From Amphimedon queenslandica (taxonomy: Eukaryota > Porifera > Demospongiae > Haplosclerida > Niphatidae), in contig NW_003546243.1 of NCBI RefSeq assembly GCF_000090795.2, positions 588,608 through 652,607 of the forward strand: DNA of 64,000 nucleotides, read 5' to 3'. Positions 12,540 through 25,325 of the stretch are shown here, in pieces; positions within the stretch are counted from its first letter, which is position 1; every line of letters begins with the position of its first letter. The position numbers and the translations under genes were made by a program. Under the pieces are notes generated by a model that was not told where the DNA came from, did not search any database, and saw only the letters and a program-made list of their open reading frames with translations.

Positions 12540-13125
12540 CTCAATTATTTGTCGGAATCAGCTCAAACTTTCTACACAGCATAAGGACATCAATATGCAT
12601 CAAAAAAATGTAATAAAAATTTGGGGTGATTTTGGAGCCATTTTTTGAAAAAAACCATGGGCTATAGTACAGGGAATTTTTCAGAAATTGGCTAGTTTTT
12701 AAAAATGGCCACAACTTGAAAAATTGAAGTTGGAATCAGCTCAAACTTTTTACACAGCATAAGGACATCAATATGTATCAGAAAATGTAATAAAAATTTG
12801 GGGTGATTTTGGAGCCATTTTTTGAAAGAAACCATGGGCTATAGTACAGGGAATTTTTCAGAAATTGGCTAGTTTTTAAAAATGGCCATAACTTGAAAAA
12901 TTGAAGTTGGAATCAGCTCAAACTTTCTACACAGCATAAGGACATCAATATGTATCAGAAAATGTAATAAAAATTTGAGGTGATTTTGGAGCCATTTTTT
13001 CGAAAAAACCATGGGCTATAGTACAGGAAATTTTTCAGAAATTGGCTAGTTTTTAAAAATGGCCATAACTTGAAAAATTGAAGTTGGAATTTTCTACATA
13101 GCTTAAGGACATCAATATGCATAAG
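12540..13125 (-). repeat. Tandem array of the dispersed ~180-bp repeat, inverted orientation, between convergent genes
   Basis: Three good copies plus a broken fourth, period about 178 bp (equivalent CTACAC/TTACAC positions at 12572, 12750, 12928). The sequence is the reverse complement of the arrays at 23.2, 41.6 and 58 kb (for example TCAGCTCAAACTTTCTACAC here against GTGTAGAAAGTTTGAGCTGA there). Only one half of the palindrome (CTATAGTACAGGG) is kept. It fills most of the gap between the converging genes 4 and 5; flanking sequence on both sides is AT-rich without features. Confidence 0.9.
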
Positions 13126-13388
13126 TGTGACCAATGGTTTAACTACTATATCGATTAGCAGCAATGTAGTATGTAGCCTGCACTATAGAATGGACGTGAC
13201 ATGAATTTGTGTTTTATTTTTTCACTCCATTTGAAATAAAATTTACAGAACACAATGCATTAGAAAATCAATGCATCATAATAAATATTTAGTTCCCAAA
13301 ATCTATGATTATAGTGTATCAAAAATAAAGAGTTCACAACCAAAACAATGATAATTTATTTATAATAACAACTCCAAAATAATATATT

Positions 13389-16300
13389 TTAATTATTAGA
13401 CTGTCCCAGGTGAACATAGTAAGGATCTTCGCCATTTAAGACACTTGAAGCCGAGTGTCGACCTGTAGAAAATCATAATGATGAAATAATATGGCATTAA
13501 TATGTACATGTAACACAAAATGCAACAAATATGGACTTTCATTGCAGCCGATTTCGATCATTTGGCACAAAAATTTGTATATGTACGTGTACATGTAGCA
13601 CCAAGAGTACATTTATTAAAATTAAATTAATAATATGAATTTTATAAATTATTTAGGTTGTATGAAAAGTGATGATTTACCTGTTATGACTTTCATTAGT
13701 TTCATTCTGTGTATCTTAGAGGACACTCCTAGTTCATCGCGAAGATCCTCGGCGTTCAGATCGGAGAGTATCTCGCCTGTTATCTGCTCCTTTGTGAAAC
13801 TATCCTTGTATACACCTAACTTCATACAGTCCAGTAGCTGGCAAACCTATTTTAAGAAGAAATTATATCAAATAATATAACTATAAAAAGTTAATAAAAG
13901 CTAAAAATACTAATTGCAAATTAATGAAAATAATCATGAATATAAAGGTTATTATTATTATTATTATTATTATTATTCTTACTTCAACGGGATCCATTTG
14001 CATTAAGAACTGCTTATTGTTCCTTTCAATCTCTTCAGTCGATTGGGTACCATTCATTCCATTGCTAGCAGTCCCATTGGTTGATACAGGGCCATTAGGT
14101 ATAGGGCCATTCATGCCAGTGCCATTATGAGTAGGGCTTTCACCTTAAAAAGGAGAGAGAGAGAGGCACATAAATAAAATTTTTAATAGTTATTTAAAAC
14201 TTACTAGCTGGAAACATTGTTATGTAAGATCCAGCTGGCTTATTTGCCAGCTCCTTCTCCAATTGACTCTTCCTGAACTCTTTCTGTAAATTATCAACAA
14301 CACGAGCAAGCTTCTCCATAGTGGAGGTGAACTTTGACACGTGATCCTTTACATCTGTAGCAAAAAAAATAAAATTAATAATATTATTATTATTACTACT
14401 ACTACTACAGTACTGAGGTTTGTCTTACCTCCTATAGTTTTCTTTAGGTCATCATAGTCTCGTCTCATTTTCGAGACTTCAGACTTTGTTGCGATGAGTT
14501 CCTTCTTGAGTCCCTCGTGGTCGGGCCTTTCCCTCTCCACGCTCTGCATCTTTAGCTCAAACATGTTCAGCCTGTTCTCTAAACCTGTTGAATTGGACTC
14601 CAGTAGCTCAAGCCGACTATGTACTTCCTCAGCATTAGCACACTCTGACGGAGTGTAGAGCTGACGTCTTGACGAGTCCGACCCGTTTGAAAGCCGGTTG
14701 AGAGACACGTCAGACCTTGTCTTGAAAGCATTCTCAGGTCGTATGATTTCAATCCCAATCTGCTGGAACTGATCCTGACGAACGGCTTTAAAGAGAGTCG
14801 TCTGAGCGCTAGCAGTGACGCTGCTCTTGATGTTGAGGTAGGAGACTTGGCTTGGGTTGTATTTCTCGAGGAGTGAGCGGGTCTCAGAGTACAAGTTATC
14901 AGTGTCCATGTCAGCTAGTTTAATGATGGCCACTTCAATGTCGAGGTCAATGGGTATGTCAACCAGTGGGATGGAGGGAGTGTTTTCATAATGTCTGAGA
15001 GACTGGGCCTCGTCCTCTTCAAGTATACTAGTAGCAACAATGGACTCTTCTATCTCCATCGTCAGTATCTTTACTTCACTTGATATGAGGTGGGGCGGAA
15101 GATCAAGTCTGTTACCACCTCCATAAAACAAAATGGCCGACTGGGGCAGATCGATATGCTCGACTATCTCGGGTAGAAAGAGACGGAGGTCCTGAGGGCG
15201 GACAGTAAAGCACCCAGCACAGTCCTCAGAGAGGGTCTTTTTAGCTCCGCTCCCAGTATGAATACACTTTAATACTCGAGTGGTCTTCAACCCACGTTTC
15301 TGCTTCACCTCCTTCAGCACCAGCAGATCATTCTGTTCCACTGAGCTCTCAGGGCCCGATCCTTTATAAGAGGCAGTTGCACGCATCACTTTAGGGAGGT
15401 TCTTCAGTTGAAGCACTTCACCGACAGTCTTAAAATGATACTTTGGATTGGACTGCTTGAAGCCAGGAGGGAGCGTGTATATCATACCAAACTCAAGGGA
15501 AGAGTTGAGTGGGATGGTATACGAGTACTTGTTTGAGTCCGATATCTTTACAACTTTGGTCTGCTTGAAGAAATGAATATTAAACATGTCTCCATCAGAT
15601 ATTGACGTACGCTCGTCCGCACCGTAAAAACCTTTAGTAACAACAACCTGAAATGGAAGGTCCTTCTTGTAACTAGTGGCGAGACTAGCGAGAGGCATTA
15701 CGGGAGAGTCCCTCACATACCCAGAGGAGGACTCAGAGGGCACAGCCCGTCCAACAGGCAGCGAGTCAACAGAATATGAACGAGCTTTTGAAGATGTTGG
15801 ACGGCTATATGTTGGATTGGTGGCGCTCACTGAATCGAAATCATTTGAGTTTGAGCGATTGTGTTTGGTAGAGGAGAAGGAGGAGGAGGAGGAGGTGTGT
15901 CCATTCATTCTAGTTTGCAAGAGAGAATGAGGAGGAGTCTGACTTAAATTGACATCAGCAGATTCACTGTTTGACCTAAAATAATAATAAAATATAATGT
16001 CATATGTACATATACAATGAATCATTATTATAAAGCAATGACATAACAATAAAATTTGGCTTTGGGTGGTATAGTGCAAATCAACACTATCATTAATTAG
16101 CTTTTATCGCTTTTTAACACTTCTTGCAACAAGTGAGAAATGCACTTGGCTATGTATTGCTTATAATCAACCTATTGGTGCTCAGTAGTGGCAAAAGCAT
16201 TGCTAATATACACCAACACACACTCTCTATACTCTACACATTACAGCAATTGACTCAAGAATGTAAACACAGTCATACACAACACACCTCACACACACAC

Positions 16301-17295
16301 ATACACTCAGGGATCGATATAAAGGATAGCAAATTAACTCTAATTATAGTAAAAATACATGGGTCATTAAAGCCAGCATTATTATTATATCATCATAGAC
16401 CCAAGGGATGCCCTTTGATACAGGCTGGTTGGTATGAATTACCACTATTGCTTTGTGTCTGAATGCCATGGACCACTACAAACAGGAGAACAAAGAGACT
16501 AAGGAAGCTCTTGGTTAAACTATAAGAGTTCCAATGAAGACTCTAATCATGACCTCTTTGTGATTAATCTGACTATCAAAGCTCATTATCAAAGCATGAC
16601 ATCTGTGGCAAAATAACATCACATCTTTTAATATTAATATTACCACTAAATGTACATGTACATGTACATCCTACATGTACATGTACGTGAAACTCATTAA
16701 TTATCAATGCAGTATTAATTAAAAGAATAAAAAGCAATTTCCCAAATCCAAACAAACACAATTATTCCATTTATCAAGTGTATTTTGGAGATGCTTTTTA
16801 TCGCAAACAACAAATGAAAGAAGTAAAACAATATTTTGATAAAAGAATTCCCAAACTACCATATCTACAATTCAAACTGTACCTGTTATACTTCCACTTC
16901 TGACTCGAGTTTAAAGGAGGTAGGGGAGGAGGAGTATCAGGAAGCGAGCCGTGTCCATTAGAGAGTGAGGAGGAAAGAGGAAGAGGAGGAGGGGAACAAG
17001 AAGATGAGGTAGTCTCGTAGTCAGGGACAACAGGAGAGAGTGTAATCCGATCATAAGTTAACTGTGAGGAGGCACTGGTTGAGAGTGAGCTGGAGGAACG
17101 AAGGGACTGGGACTTGGGGGTCGGATAAGGGGGTCTGAAATCAATATCGCCAACCCGGGGGGCAGGGGAACGAGAGGAAGACTTCCTTTGATCACGTGAC
17201 ATTATGTGTCTTTTGTTTTGAATGCCACGTCCTCTTACTGAGGGAGATAACCTTCCATCAATAACTTCATAAGATTCACCATCTGAATCACTCAT
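13389..17295 (-). CDS. CABIT-SAM adaptor protein 5 (GAREM-like), inverted member of the cluster
   Basis: Six coding exons on the minus strand (16883-17295, 14429-15975, 14205-14354, 13983-14143, 13681-13846, 13389-13462) give 836 aa. N-terminus: MSDSDGESYEVIDGR, then Ser/Pro-rich sequence with PPPLPPL. The CABIT domain covers about residues 215-470 and is the cleanest of the cluster (FYGADERTSISDGDMF...TIPLNSSLEF...LKCIHTGSGAKKTLSEDC.GCF). A long coiled coil follows (about 580-650), then SAM (MKLGVYKDSFTKEQITGEIL...IHRMKLMKVITG) and a tail with DPYYV. The intron before SAM is phase 0 as in all paralogs; an extra intron after SAM and extra linker exons are unique to this copy. A further acceptor directly before the ATG and a donor at 19495 imply a non-coding 5' exon near 19496-19620 and a 2.2-kb 5' UTR intron. 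Confidence 0.87.
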
Positions 17296-17297
17296 AC

Positions 17298-17299
<2 letters not shown>

Positions 17300-17338
<39 letters not shown>

Positions 17339-19944
17339 CATACTCATCATATTAGCATTAAAACACTACGACAAAACACATATCAGCTAAACTCAATGAA
17401 ATGGTATGCAGGCTGAATCATGAGCACAACAACAAATTGTAGAAATACATACTATAGCACATTGTACGAGTCAATGAGAAACTGTTATACATGACAATAC
17501 TGCTAACAAATGAACTACAATTGAAGGAATGCATCACAAGACATGCACTACTGTATTGCAAGAATGATACGTGATCCTAATAATCATGAGCTCTGAGTTT
17601 GCAGGCACAAGACTGCATTATAAAAAATGTGAAATTAATTAACAAACAAAAGATATCACAATTACTACAATTAATTTATTTAAGGAGAGCCTCAAGAGCT
17701 AGCCTTATAAGGCAGAGAAAGATAAACTAAAACTACTGTGAATGTTTATACAGTCACAAACAACCAGTGGTTACTACAATGTTGGTACAAGTATCACAGG
17801 CTACATTACATATAAGGACAGAGCCATTATACTGCTGTCTATCATGAGGTGAGATTAAAAGACCAAAATCCTCACCACACAATTACTATATACACTCACT
17901 GGTAGCACTATAACTATTAACAGTAGGCCACTCACTGTGTAACATTTACATGTAGCATTATAACTATTAACAGTAGGCCACTCACTGTACATTAACATGT
18001 ACATATTATTGTATCGTGTTACGTTACAATCATTCAATGTACCACCACCTCAACATAATGTCTGTGGCCATGTTGAGGAAACCTCTTCAAGGACACATGT
18101 TATACGATACATAGAATTGTGTAGCCATCTTGTCGTGTCTCTTTTCCATAGTACACATTGTATCATCATTAGTTAGTTACATGAACACAGAAATATTCAA
18201 TCATTAACATACTACAGGTTGATGTAATCAGTCACGTAGTATATCACGTGAACAGTTAATAGGCAAAGCAATGTCATAGTACACACAACAACAATGAAGG
18301 GAGTGAGAGAGGTGTGTGTGTGTAAAGGAGTCATATGAGTCTACTATGACTCTGCGTTTAACTGGAAATTGCACAAGACACCAGCTAACAATAAGGAGAC
18401 TAGGTTTAGATACAGTTGTGTATTCAAGTATAAACACTTGGTTTACATTTAGCATTTGGGTTACTACATATTACTATGACACTATAAAGATACAGAAGGT
18501 CTGATTGACAACCATTTATCACACTATGCAGCTTTAAAAATGAATTTTAGTCCATAATATAAATTACTCTGTAATAACAAAAATACTGATGATAATGATA
18601 ATAATTAACATTAAGTGTTATGTAAGTTTAGCAAGTCTTATTTTTGGAATAATAATCAATTTTATCAGGTGATATTATAAATAACTGTGCAATGTGTTCA
18701 ACATGTACATTACATGCCATTTTATTATCTAACACCATTTGCATATTTATTATAACTAATTTATGAAACTGAAAAAAAGGAGAGCAATTTTAAGAAGGAA
18801 AAAGGAGAGCGATTTTAAGAAGGAAAGAAGAGAAAATGTGTAATACAGACACAGCATGCATAAAGCAAGGTATGTCATTAATGTGCTAAACTAATCAAAC
18901 ATTCCACTAAATCATGACAGCCTACCCTCCTCTCTCTCTCTCTCTCTTTAAGAAAACAGGATACTCTACACTGGCATTATCACAGCTAATCTCACTCACA
19001 TCAGGACAAAACCATCACAATCACACGTTCCTCATCTCCATGAATGCTATTAAACGCCTCATGGAGAGAGCACAATAATCTTCCAAATATAGTCCAAATG
19101 TATACACATGATGCATACAAACTTTACTATTTATTATAATGTGACCTTTTATAGGTAGCAGAAGGAACATGGAGCATGCACACATGCATACAGCCATGCA
19201 TCCTCAAGTACAAAATATGATAGGAATTGAAAACATACTAACACACCCTGTTTCCAATACATATTGCATAATACATATTGCATAATACATTGTATACATT
19301 AATAGCTACATGCAGATTTTACTTTATGTAAAATCCACACTCAACATAATGCATATAAATCGAGAGTCTCTTCATGCAGATACTAAAGAGCCCCTGGTCA
19401 CAAAAAAATCTGGCGCCATGTGCAAAGACATTATGATTGATATTACTATCTTTATAGGCTGAGAGAAATCATATACAATACATACCTATGCTTGGAGGTA
19501 ATCTTCTTCAGCTACCCCAAAAAACGGAGTTGGATGGATACAGAGCTGCTCGAGCTATAACAATGCTAAACAAACAAACAGTCGGAATAACTGAAGCGGC
19601 CCCTTTCTCCTAGCTAAAAATATTTACTGGCTAAAATGACTGCTCCCGAACTGAAATGGGGCGGAAAAGAAGGCGTACCGAAGTACTTCCGGAGGTGTGT
19701 CGCCGAATTCCGCGATAAATAAAAATATCAAGTACTTTTTATACAAAAATTAGTGAATGGTTGACCTGCTTTTTATATGTTAAGCTAGATCTAAATGAAA
19801 TAAATGCAAAAGATTAGTCAATTAAAACAAAAAAAGGCAAATCAACAAGAAAACGAGACAGAACAGAATAAATGATTGTAAATACTTGCTGTGTAAATGG
19901 ACATACAATCTAACATAAGAGTTGTTCTTTTTCGTTTTGTGAAA
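17300..19944 (-). other. 5' UTR intron and promoter of CABIT-SAM gene 5; no other gene seen
   Basis: Begins with a GA microsatellite (17300-17334), which is a CT tract in front of the gene 5 start-codon acceptor. It holds a 50-bp tandem duplication at about 17905-17990 (TAACTATTAACAGTAGGCCA at 17911 and 17961) and AT-rich DNA without coding potential. A likely non-coding exon ends at a donor (CATAG|GTATGT) read leftward from 19496. The GC-richer stretch 19590-19700 contains CCGGAAGTACTTCGG-like sequence (ETS-type core, read on the minus strand) and may be the promoter. Confidence 0.45.
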
Positions 19945-20799
19945 TCACGACACTACTGGACTCGGTGACTTGTCCTCCATTTTCTCTGGAGAGCAACGAT
20001 TTGGCGGAGTAACTGACCTTTCGTGCAAACTAGCCTTTTCACCTTTAACCGTAAGCTCACCTTTAGTGGGCAGCCCTCCAGTGCTAGCAGACGTGGTGTC
20101 TTCTTTATTTGATGGAAATGGATGGGAAGATGAATGCTGGTTTGAAGAAATGTGTAAAGAAGAGATATTGGAAGAGAGATCAGAGGTAGGGGCTGGTACA
20201 CTATTACTTGTTACAGTATCGCCATTACTATTAGTAACTGTATTGTTATTGTTACTCCTGCCAGACGATTGAGCAACACTCTCTGCAACCTCTTGCTGCA
20301 CTTCCAGACTCTCCCTGTACTTCTTAGTCCTCTTGCTCTTTGAGGAAGAGAGGGGTTTAAGTACAAATGGAGTCTGACTGGTTGATGGTGTAGGCCCAGC
20401 AGTGGTTGCACTGTTCTCTGTATTCCCACCTTCTTCCTTTGATCTCGGTGAAGACTCACCAGGAGGTGGTAGGTTAGTGAAGCTATTGGTACGAATAATA
20501 GTCTCCATCAGTTTCACTGATTTTTTTCTCTGCTCTTCGCTCGGCCCAAAAAGCTTTATGTCGAGGGTCGTGGGTGACGGGTTCTTTTGGAGTTCTCTCT
20601 CAAATTCAACAAGCTGTCCCATGAAGTTGAGGTTTGGTGATATTGCTGGTCGCTTGTCCTTCACGAATTGATAAGCGTCTTGCATTGACATACCAAAGTG
20701 TGCCATTAGGTAAGCTATAGTGAGTGTGACAGAGCGGGATATACCTGCCATGCAATGTATGAGGACCACACCATTCTTCTTCCTGATTTCCTCTGCATT

Positions 20800-20840
<41 letters not shown>

Positions 20841-20919
20841 AGGGAGAGAGAGAGAGAGAATCGGTTGGGGGTTATTGAAAGACTAACTAAATGCTTACTA
20901 CGTTATGAGNNNNNNNNNN

Positions 20920-20964
<45 letters not shown>

Positions 20965-22599
20965 GAGAATTGGTTGGGAGTTATTGAAAGACTAACTAAA
21001 TGTTTACTATGTTACGAGAGTTCATAAACTTGTGTCACTAATTACTCACAATCTTGATAAATCTTAAAATCTAATAATGACACTTTGCAAAAAAGGAGTC
21101 CACACACCATAACAAACCCAACCAATGATAAGCAGATGGATAGTGCAGGTAGATGTACATGGATAGAAATGAAATAAGGAGTCATGACCACAGAACAAAA
21201 AGGGAAGCACAATACAATCAACCAGAAACAGGCACTAAAGCAGGAGGAGGTTATATACATGTAGCTATACCCGTACAAGTACTGTAGTCTGATGCTGACA
21301 TATTGTTAATAATAATTTCTATTGAACTAAAAGTCTATTTGTCCGCAACAATCAACAATTTTCAAGATTTAGATAAGGAGAGAGACATCATAGGAACAGG
21401 TGGTCTCTCAGAGTGTTACCTCAAGAGAGGTGGGCAATGTGGTGACTTTGTAATATCTACAAGTACACAATATCAAAGGAATGCTGTGGCAGAATCCCTT
21501 CAAAGGTCATTGGCTCAGTCACTATGGGAATGACTCTATAGATATGAATCAGTAATAGACTGTCATTCACTTCACTTTGAAGGGAAGCTCTTTCACAGGC
21601 CACCATCAGTGGGGGCTCACTGCTAATCAGAGAATATGATCTAGTAAGGCTGCCAGAAAAAGACAAAAACAAAACATATACCACTTGAGTAATTTAAGAC
21701 TACTCCTAATGTAACAATAGTTCTTTAACAAAGCTGTTAGCTAATTAAATTAATAATATATTAACTTATATAAACAATGAGATTGCTGTCTCCTTGACAA
21801 TTCCCTCTTCCTCAATCCCTCCCCTAATTTCCCTTCTTACCAATATATTCAAATGCTTCTGTAAACTTATTGGATAGTTTCTGAGTCCCTGTGTCACTGA
21901 CTGGTATTCTCTTGTAAACCACGCCAGCTCCTTCAAAATTATTGGGACAGGTAGGGGTGACGTTAAGGACGTACGTGATATTAAACCAATCAAATACCTG
22001 TAGAAACAAAGGAGCAGCTCTTAAAAAGTGTTTAATAGAGAAAAAATACAAACATTCAAAGAATGTACAAACACTTTCATTGCTCATTGCCAAAGCATTA
22101 ACATGAACAGGATATGCATGTACATATACATGTAAAATATATTGAGTTATTAATAGTACCAAAAGAGATATCATAATAATGACATCATAGTCATAGGCCC
22201 ATTCCCCCAGTAGTTGATTTAATACTGATCAGACATGTACATGTAACCAGGCTGTACCAGTTTGCTTCTAGCATCCTTCTCACTCCCCAATACAAGAAAA
22301 GAGAGGACATTGACTGGAGGTGCAGTGTGCCAGTCCAATGCTTGATCTCTCATACCTACAAGGAAACAGATAATAAAAGGAAATACATAATAAAATAAAA
22401 CATGTAACTAATATAAAGCTAGTGACTGTTACTATACTGTAGGAATAGGAATCAATAATTGTTTTCCATTACCTGGTGTTGATGCTCTTGGTGGAGGAGG
22501 GAGAGAATTACGAAAGTGAGGGACAGGGACAGCCATTTCACATAAGCTAGGGTGCAATGGACCAAATGCATTCAAACCACCTTTTAAAGAAAAAGAGAG

Positions 22600-22637
<38 letters not shown>

Positions 22638-25325
22638 AGCTTATAACCACTGTATATGTAATGTGACACAAATTGAGAATGAATAAAGTTAAATGATAAA
22701 AACAAGATGATAGGATTACCCTCAATACCCAATACACCCACAATGGGTATTACCATGAAATGTTTACCATGAATTGACTAATATTTAAGACTTTATGAAT
22801 TCTATTACATGTACATCTATTGGCTCAAAAAATTTTCCTAATGTGTCACACTATAGTAGCATGTACACATACCTTGCAATACAAACATGTTTCTTCCCAT
22901 TGTGGTGAGTGCAGCTAGTACTAGTGAGATCGATGTCGATGACCCAAGGAGCTTTACATCTTTTGTGTCTTCGTCGTACACAACAGTAGGAGAGGAAACG
23001 CTTTTACGAAACCTCTCCCGGCCCTCTTCTGTCGTGACAAGATCGGCCAGGCCTATCTTACCAGCTATAAATCTCTTCTTCATTAGTCCTGTGAATAGTA
23101 ATGGGACAATATTGTATAATAGATAGTAAGTATTGTATACAGCTAGGGTGGCTTCAAGTTTGATAATACGCCTACAACTAATATTTATCTTGTCAGTGGA
23201 ATGTCAAAGTCAAAAATCGGGCCAAAGACCAAGCATGTATGTTCTTGCATGTATGTACATAGTCTTAGGCCAAACCTTTGTCAAAAATGTCAAGGAAAAT
23301 TTTTAATTTTTTTCAAAACATATACATGTATTGATGTTGTATTCTGATCAAGTTTGGATTTTTTAATGAATTTTTAAAGTTAATCCAAAATCGGCCCAAA
23401 GTATAGTACAGGGTCTTCAGCCAAATTTTGCCAAAAATGAAAAGGAGAGAATTCTTCATTTTTATAATTTTTTCAATACATATACATGTACTTATGTTGT
23501 GTAGAAAGTTTGAGCTGATTCCAATCAAATTTGAATTTTTTATGAATTTTTAAAGTTGCTCTAAAATCCGGCGAAAGTCCCTGTACTATAGTACAGGGTC
23601 ATCAGCCAAATTTTGCCAAAAATGAAAAGGAGAGAATTCTTCATTTTTATAATTTTTTTCAATACATATACATGTACTTATGTTGTGTAGAAAGTTTGAG
23701 CTGATTCCGATCAAATTTGAATTTTTTATGAATTTTTAAAGTTGCTCTAAAATTCGGCGAAAGTCCCTGTACTATAGTACAGGGTCATTGGCCAAATTTT
23801 GCCAAAAATGAAAAGGAGAGAATTCTTCATTTTAATATTTTTTTCAATACATATACATGTACTTATGTTGTGTAGAAAGTTTGAGCTGATTCCGATCAAT
23901 TTTGGATTTTTTATGAATTTTTAAAGTTGCTCTAAAATCCGGCGAAAGTCCCTGTACTATAGTACAGGGTCATCGGCCAAATTTTGCCAAAAATTAAAAG
24001 GAGAGCATTCTTCATTTTTATAATTTTTTCTGATGCATATAAATGTTCCTATGTTGTATAGAAAGTTTGAGCTGATTCCAATCAAATTTGGATTTTTCAT
24101 GACTTTTTAAAGTTGCTCTAAAATCTGGTCAAAGTCCCTGTACTATAGTACAGGGTCATCGGTCAAATTTTGCCAAAAATGAAAAGGAGAGAATTCTTAA
24201 TTTTTATAATTTTTTTCAATACATATACATGTACTTATGTTGTGTAGAAAGTTTGAGCTGATTCTGATCAAATTTGGATTTATTATGAATTTTAAAAGTT
24301 GTTTAATTAGAGTTAATTCACATGTCAAGCTACATGTATATTCATATACAAGAATTATAGCGAAAAGAGTCAAGTGTCAACAGAATAAACTGAAAATCCA
24401 CAAAAATAAACATCACAAAGGTAAACAAAGTATTCAAAAATAAAAAAAACTTCTTTCATACTTGAGCAAAGAGCTCAACTATAAAACTATTCGACAATAC
24501 GCATCAAAAATGCAATGAAATCTTTCGATCATTTCGGTGAAAAACATGAGCATGGTCTTCAGATTATATTGTAAACGATACGCTGCATTGTGTGCAATGA
24601 ATCACTTCTTTATTTCCTAACTCAATAATCATAACATAATAACACAACCGAGAGTGGGCTTTAATTAGAAACTTACATCAACAGAAACCGCATAACAATA
24701 ATAATGATAACAAAACTCTACAAATTTTTGACCCACAATTTAAAGCCCTGTTTACACTATGCCCTCAAAGCAGTTTGAAACCAGTTTAGAGATAAGCCAG
24801 TTTACTGTGGACAATTTCAATAAATTAGCCCTGTTTACACTATGCCCTCAAAGCGGTTTGAAACTGGTTTAGATATAAACCAGTTTACATGTGGACAATT
24901 TCAATGCTAAACCACCTCAGGAGGTGGTTTGAGATAATCAAACCAGTTTAAGTACTGAAGCAGCTGTATTATGTATGCAATGTAGCATTGTAAACCGATT
25001 CAACAATAGTTAGGTGTGGACACAATTAAGCTGGTTTCTGAACCGCTTTGATCCAAACTGGTTTGTAGTGTAAACGGGGCTATAGTGAACAAAGTTTAAA
25101 TAAGTAATAGTAATCGTACATCTACTTGCAGGTCTATCAATAATTCTCTCAATCCCATTCCTTACCTGTAAAGTTAACATTGACAGCTCCACTAATATGA
25201 CAATTGTTATAAGCCAGGACTGGCCTGCAGTCTAATAAGACATAATCTTCCCTCGAGTGTAAGTTTCTAGCCAACTGATGAGGCTCGATGAGTGCAACAT
25301 TACTGTAGTCTTTACATGCCATCAT
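19945..25325 (-). CDS. Dual-specificity MAP-kinase phosphatase, DUSP8/DUSP16-like
   Basis: Six coding exons (25166-25325, 22873-23088, 22473-22580, 22258-22355, 21841-21997, 19945-20792) give 528 aa. Residues 1-140 form a rhodanese/CH2 domain ([20 protein letters not shown]) with a basic docking motif LMKKR where DUSP8/16 bind p38/JNK. The catalytic domain spans about residues 155-300: general acid Asp in RIPVSD, signature HCMAGISRS with the catalytic Cys, and the family-typical [15 protein letters not shown]. The C-terminal 200 residues are Ser/Thr-rich and disordered. Known role of the family: dephosphorylation of Thr/Tyr in activated MAP kinases, mostly JNK and p38. A non-coding 5' exon (about 26523-26640) is likely, and a short ORF overlaps the start codon (25312-25389). 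Between DUSP8/16 and DUSP10 the KIM region favours DUSP8/16. Confidence 0.9.
20799..21020. repeat. GA-rich tandem duplication around a 10-N gap (20910-20919)
   Basis: In the last DUSP intron. A GA microsatellite followed by GGTTGGGGGTTATTGAAAGA...TTACTACGTTATGAG occurs twice, once on each side of the 10-N gap (second copy has GGTTGGGAGTTATTGAAAGA). It is either a recent tandem duplication or two alleles joined by the assembler. The left GA tract is the CT tract of the exon 20792 acceptor on the minus strand. Confidence 0.85.
23216..24300 (+). repeat. Tandem array of the ~185-bp dispersed palindromic repeat (five to six copies)
   Basis: In the 2.1-kb first coding intron of the DUSP gene. The marker GTAGAAAG recurs at 23501, 23687, 23872, about 24058 (as GTATAGAAAG) and 24243, a period of 185-186 bp. 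Several copies hold the 18-bp perfect palindrome CCTGTACTATAGTACAGG followed by GGCCAAATTTTGCCAAAAAT and GGAGAGAATTCTTCATTTTT. The first copy (23216-23500) is diverged and shortened. Confidence 0.92.
24744..25081. mobile_element. MITE-like non-autonomous DNA element with terminal inverted repeats
   Basis: The left end AGCCCTGTTTACACTA (24744-24759) and the right end (25066-25081, reverse complement AGCCCCGTTTACACTA) match at 15 of 16 bases; a second region, CAAAGCGGTTTGAAACCAG-like, is shared further in. The left end is duplicated: the same TIR restarts at 24837, 93 bp on, so the intact unit may be 24837-25081. An internal inverted repeat AAACCACCTC/GAGGTGGTTT lies in the middle. Flanks suggest a TA target site, but the TIR ends overlap it, so the superfamily is not settled. 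No coding sequence. It sits in the same DUSP intron as the repeat array. Confidence 0.75.

Noticed and set aside
16124-16462. 112-codon forward ORF
   Set aside because: Made of CA-rich repeat and intron sequence of CABIT-SAM gene 5; no domain or splice support.
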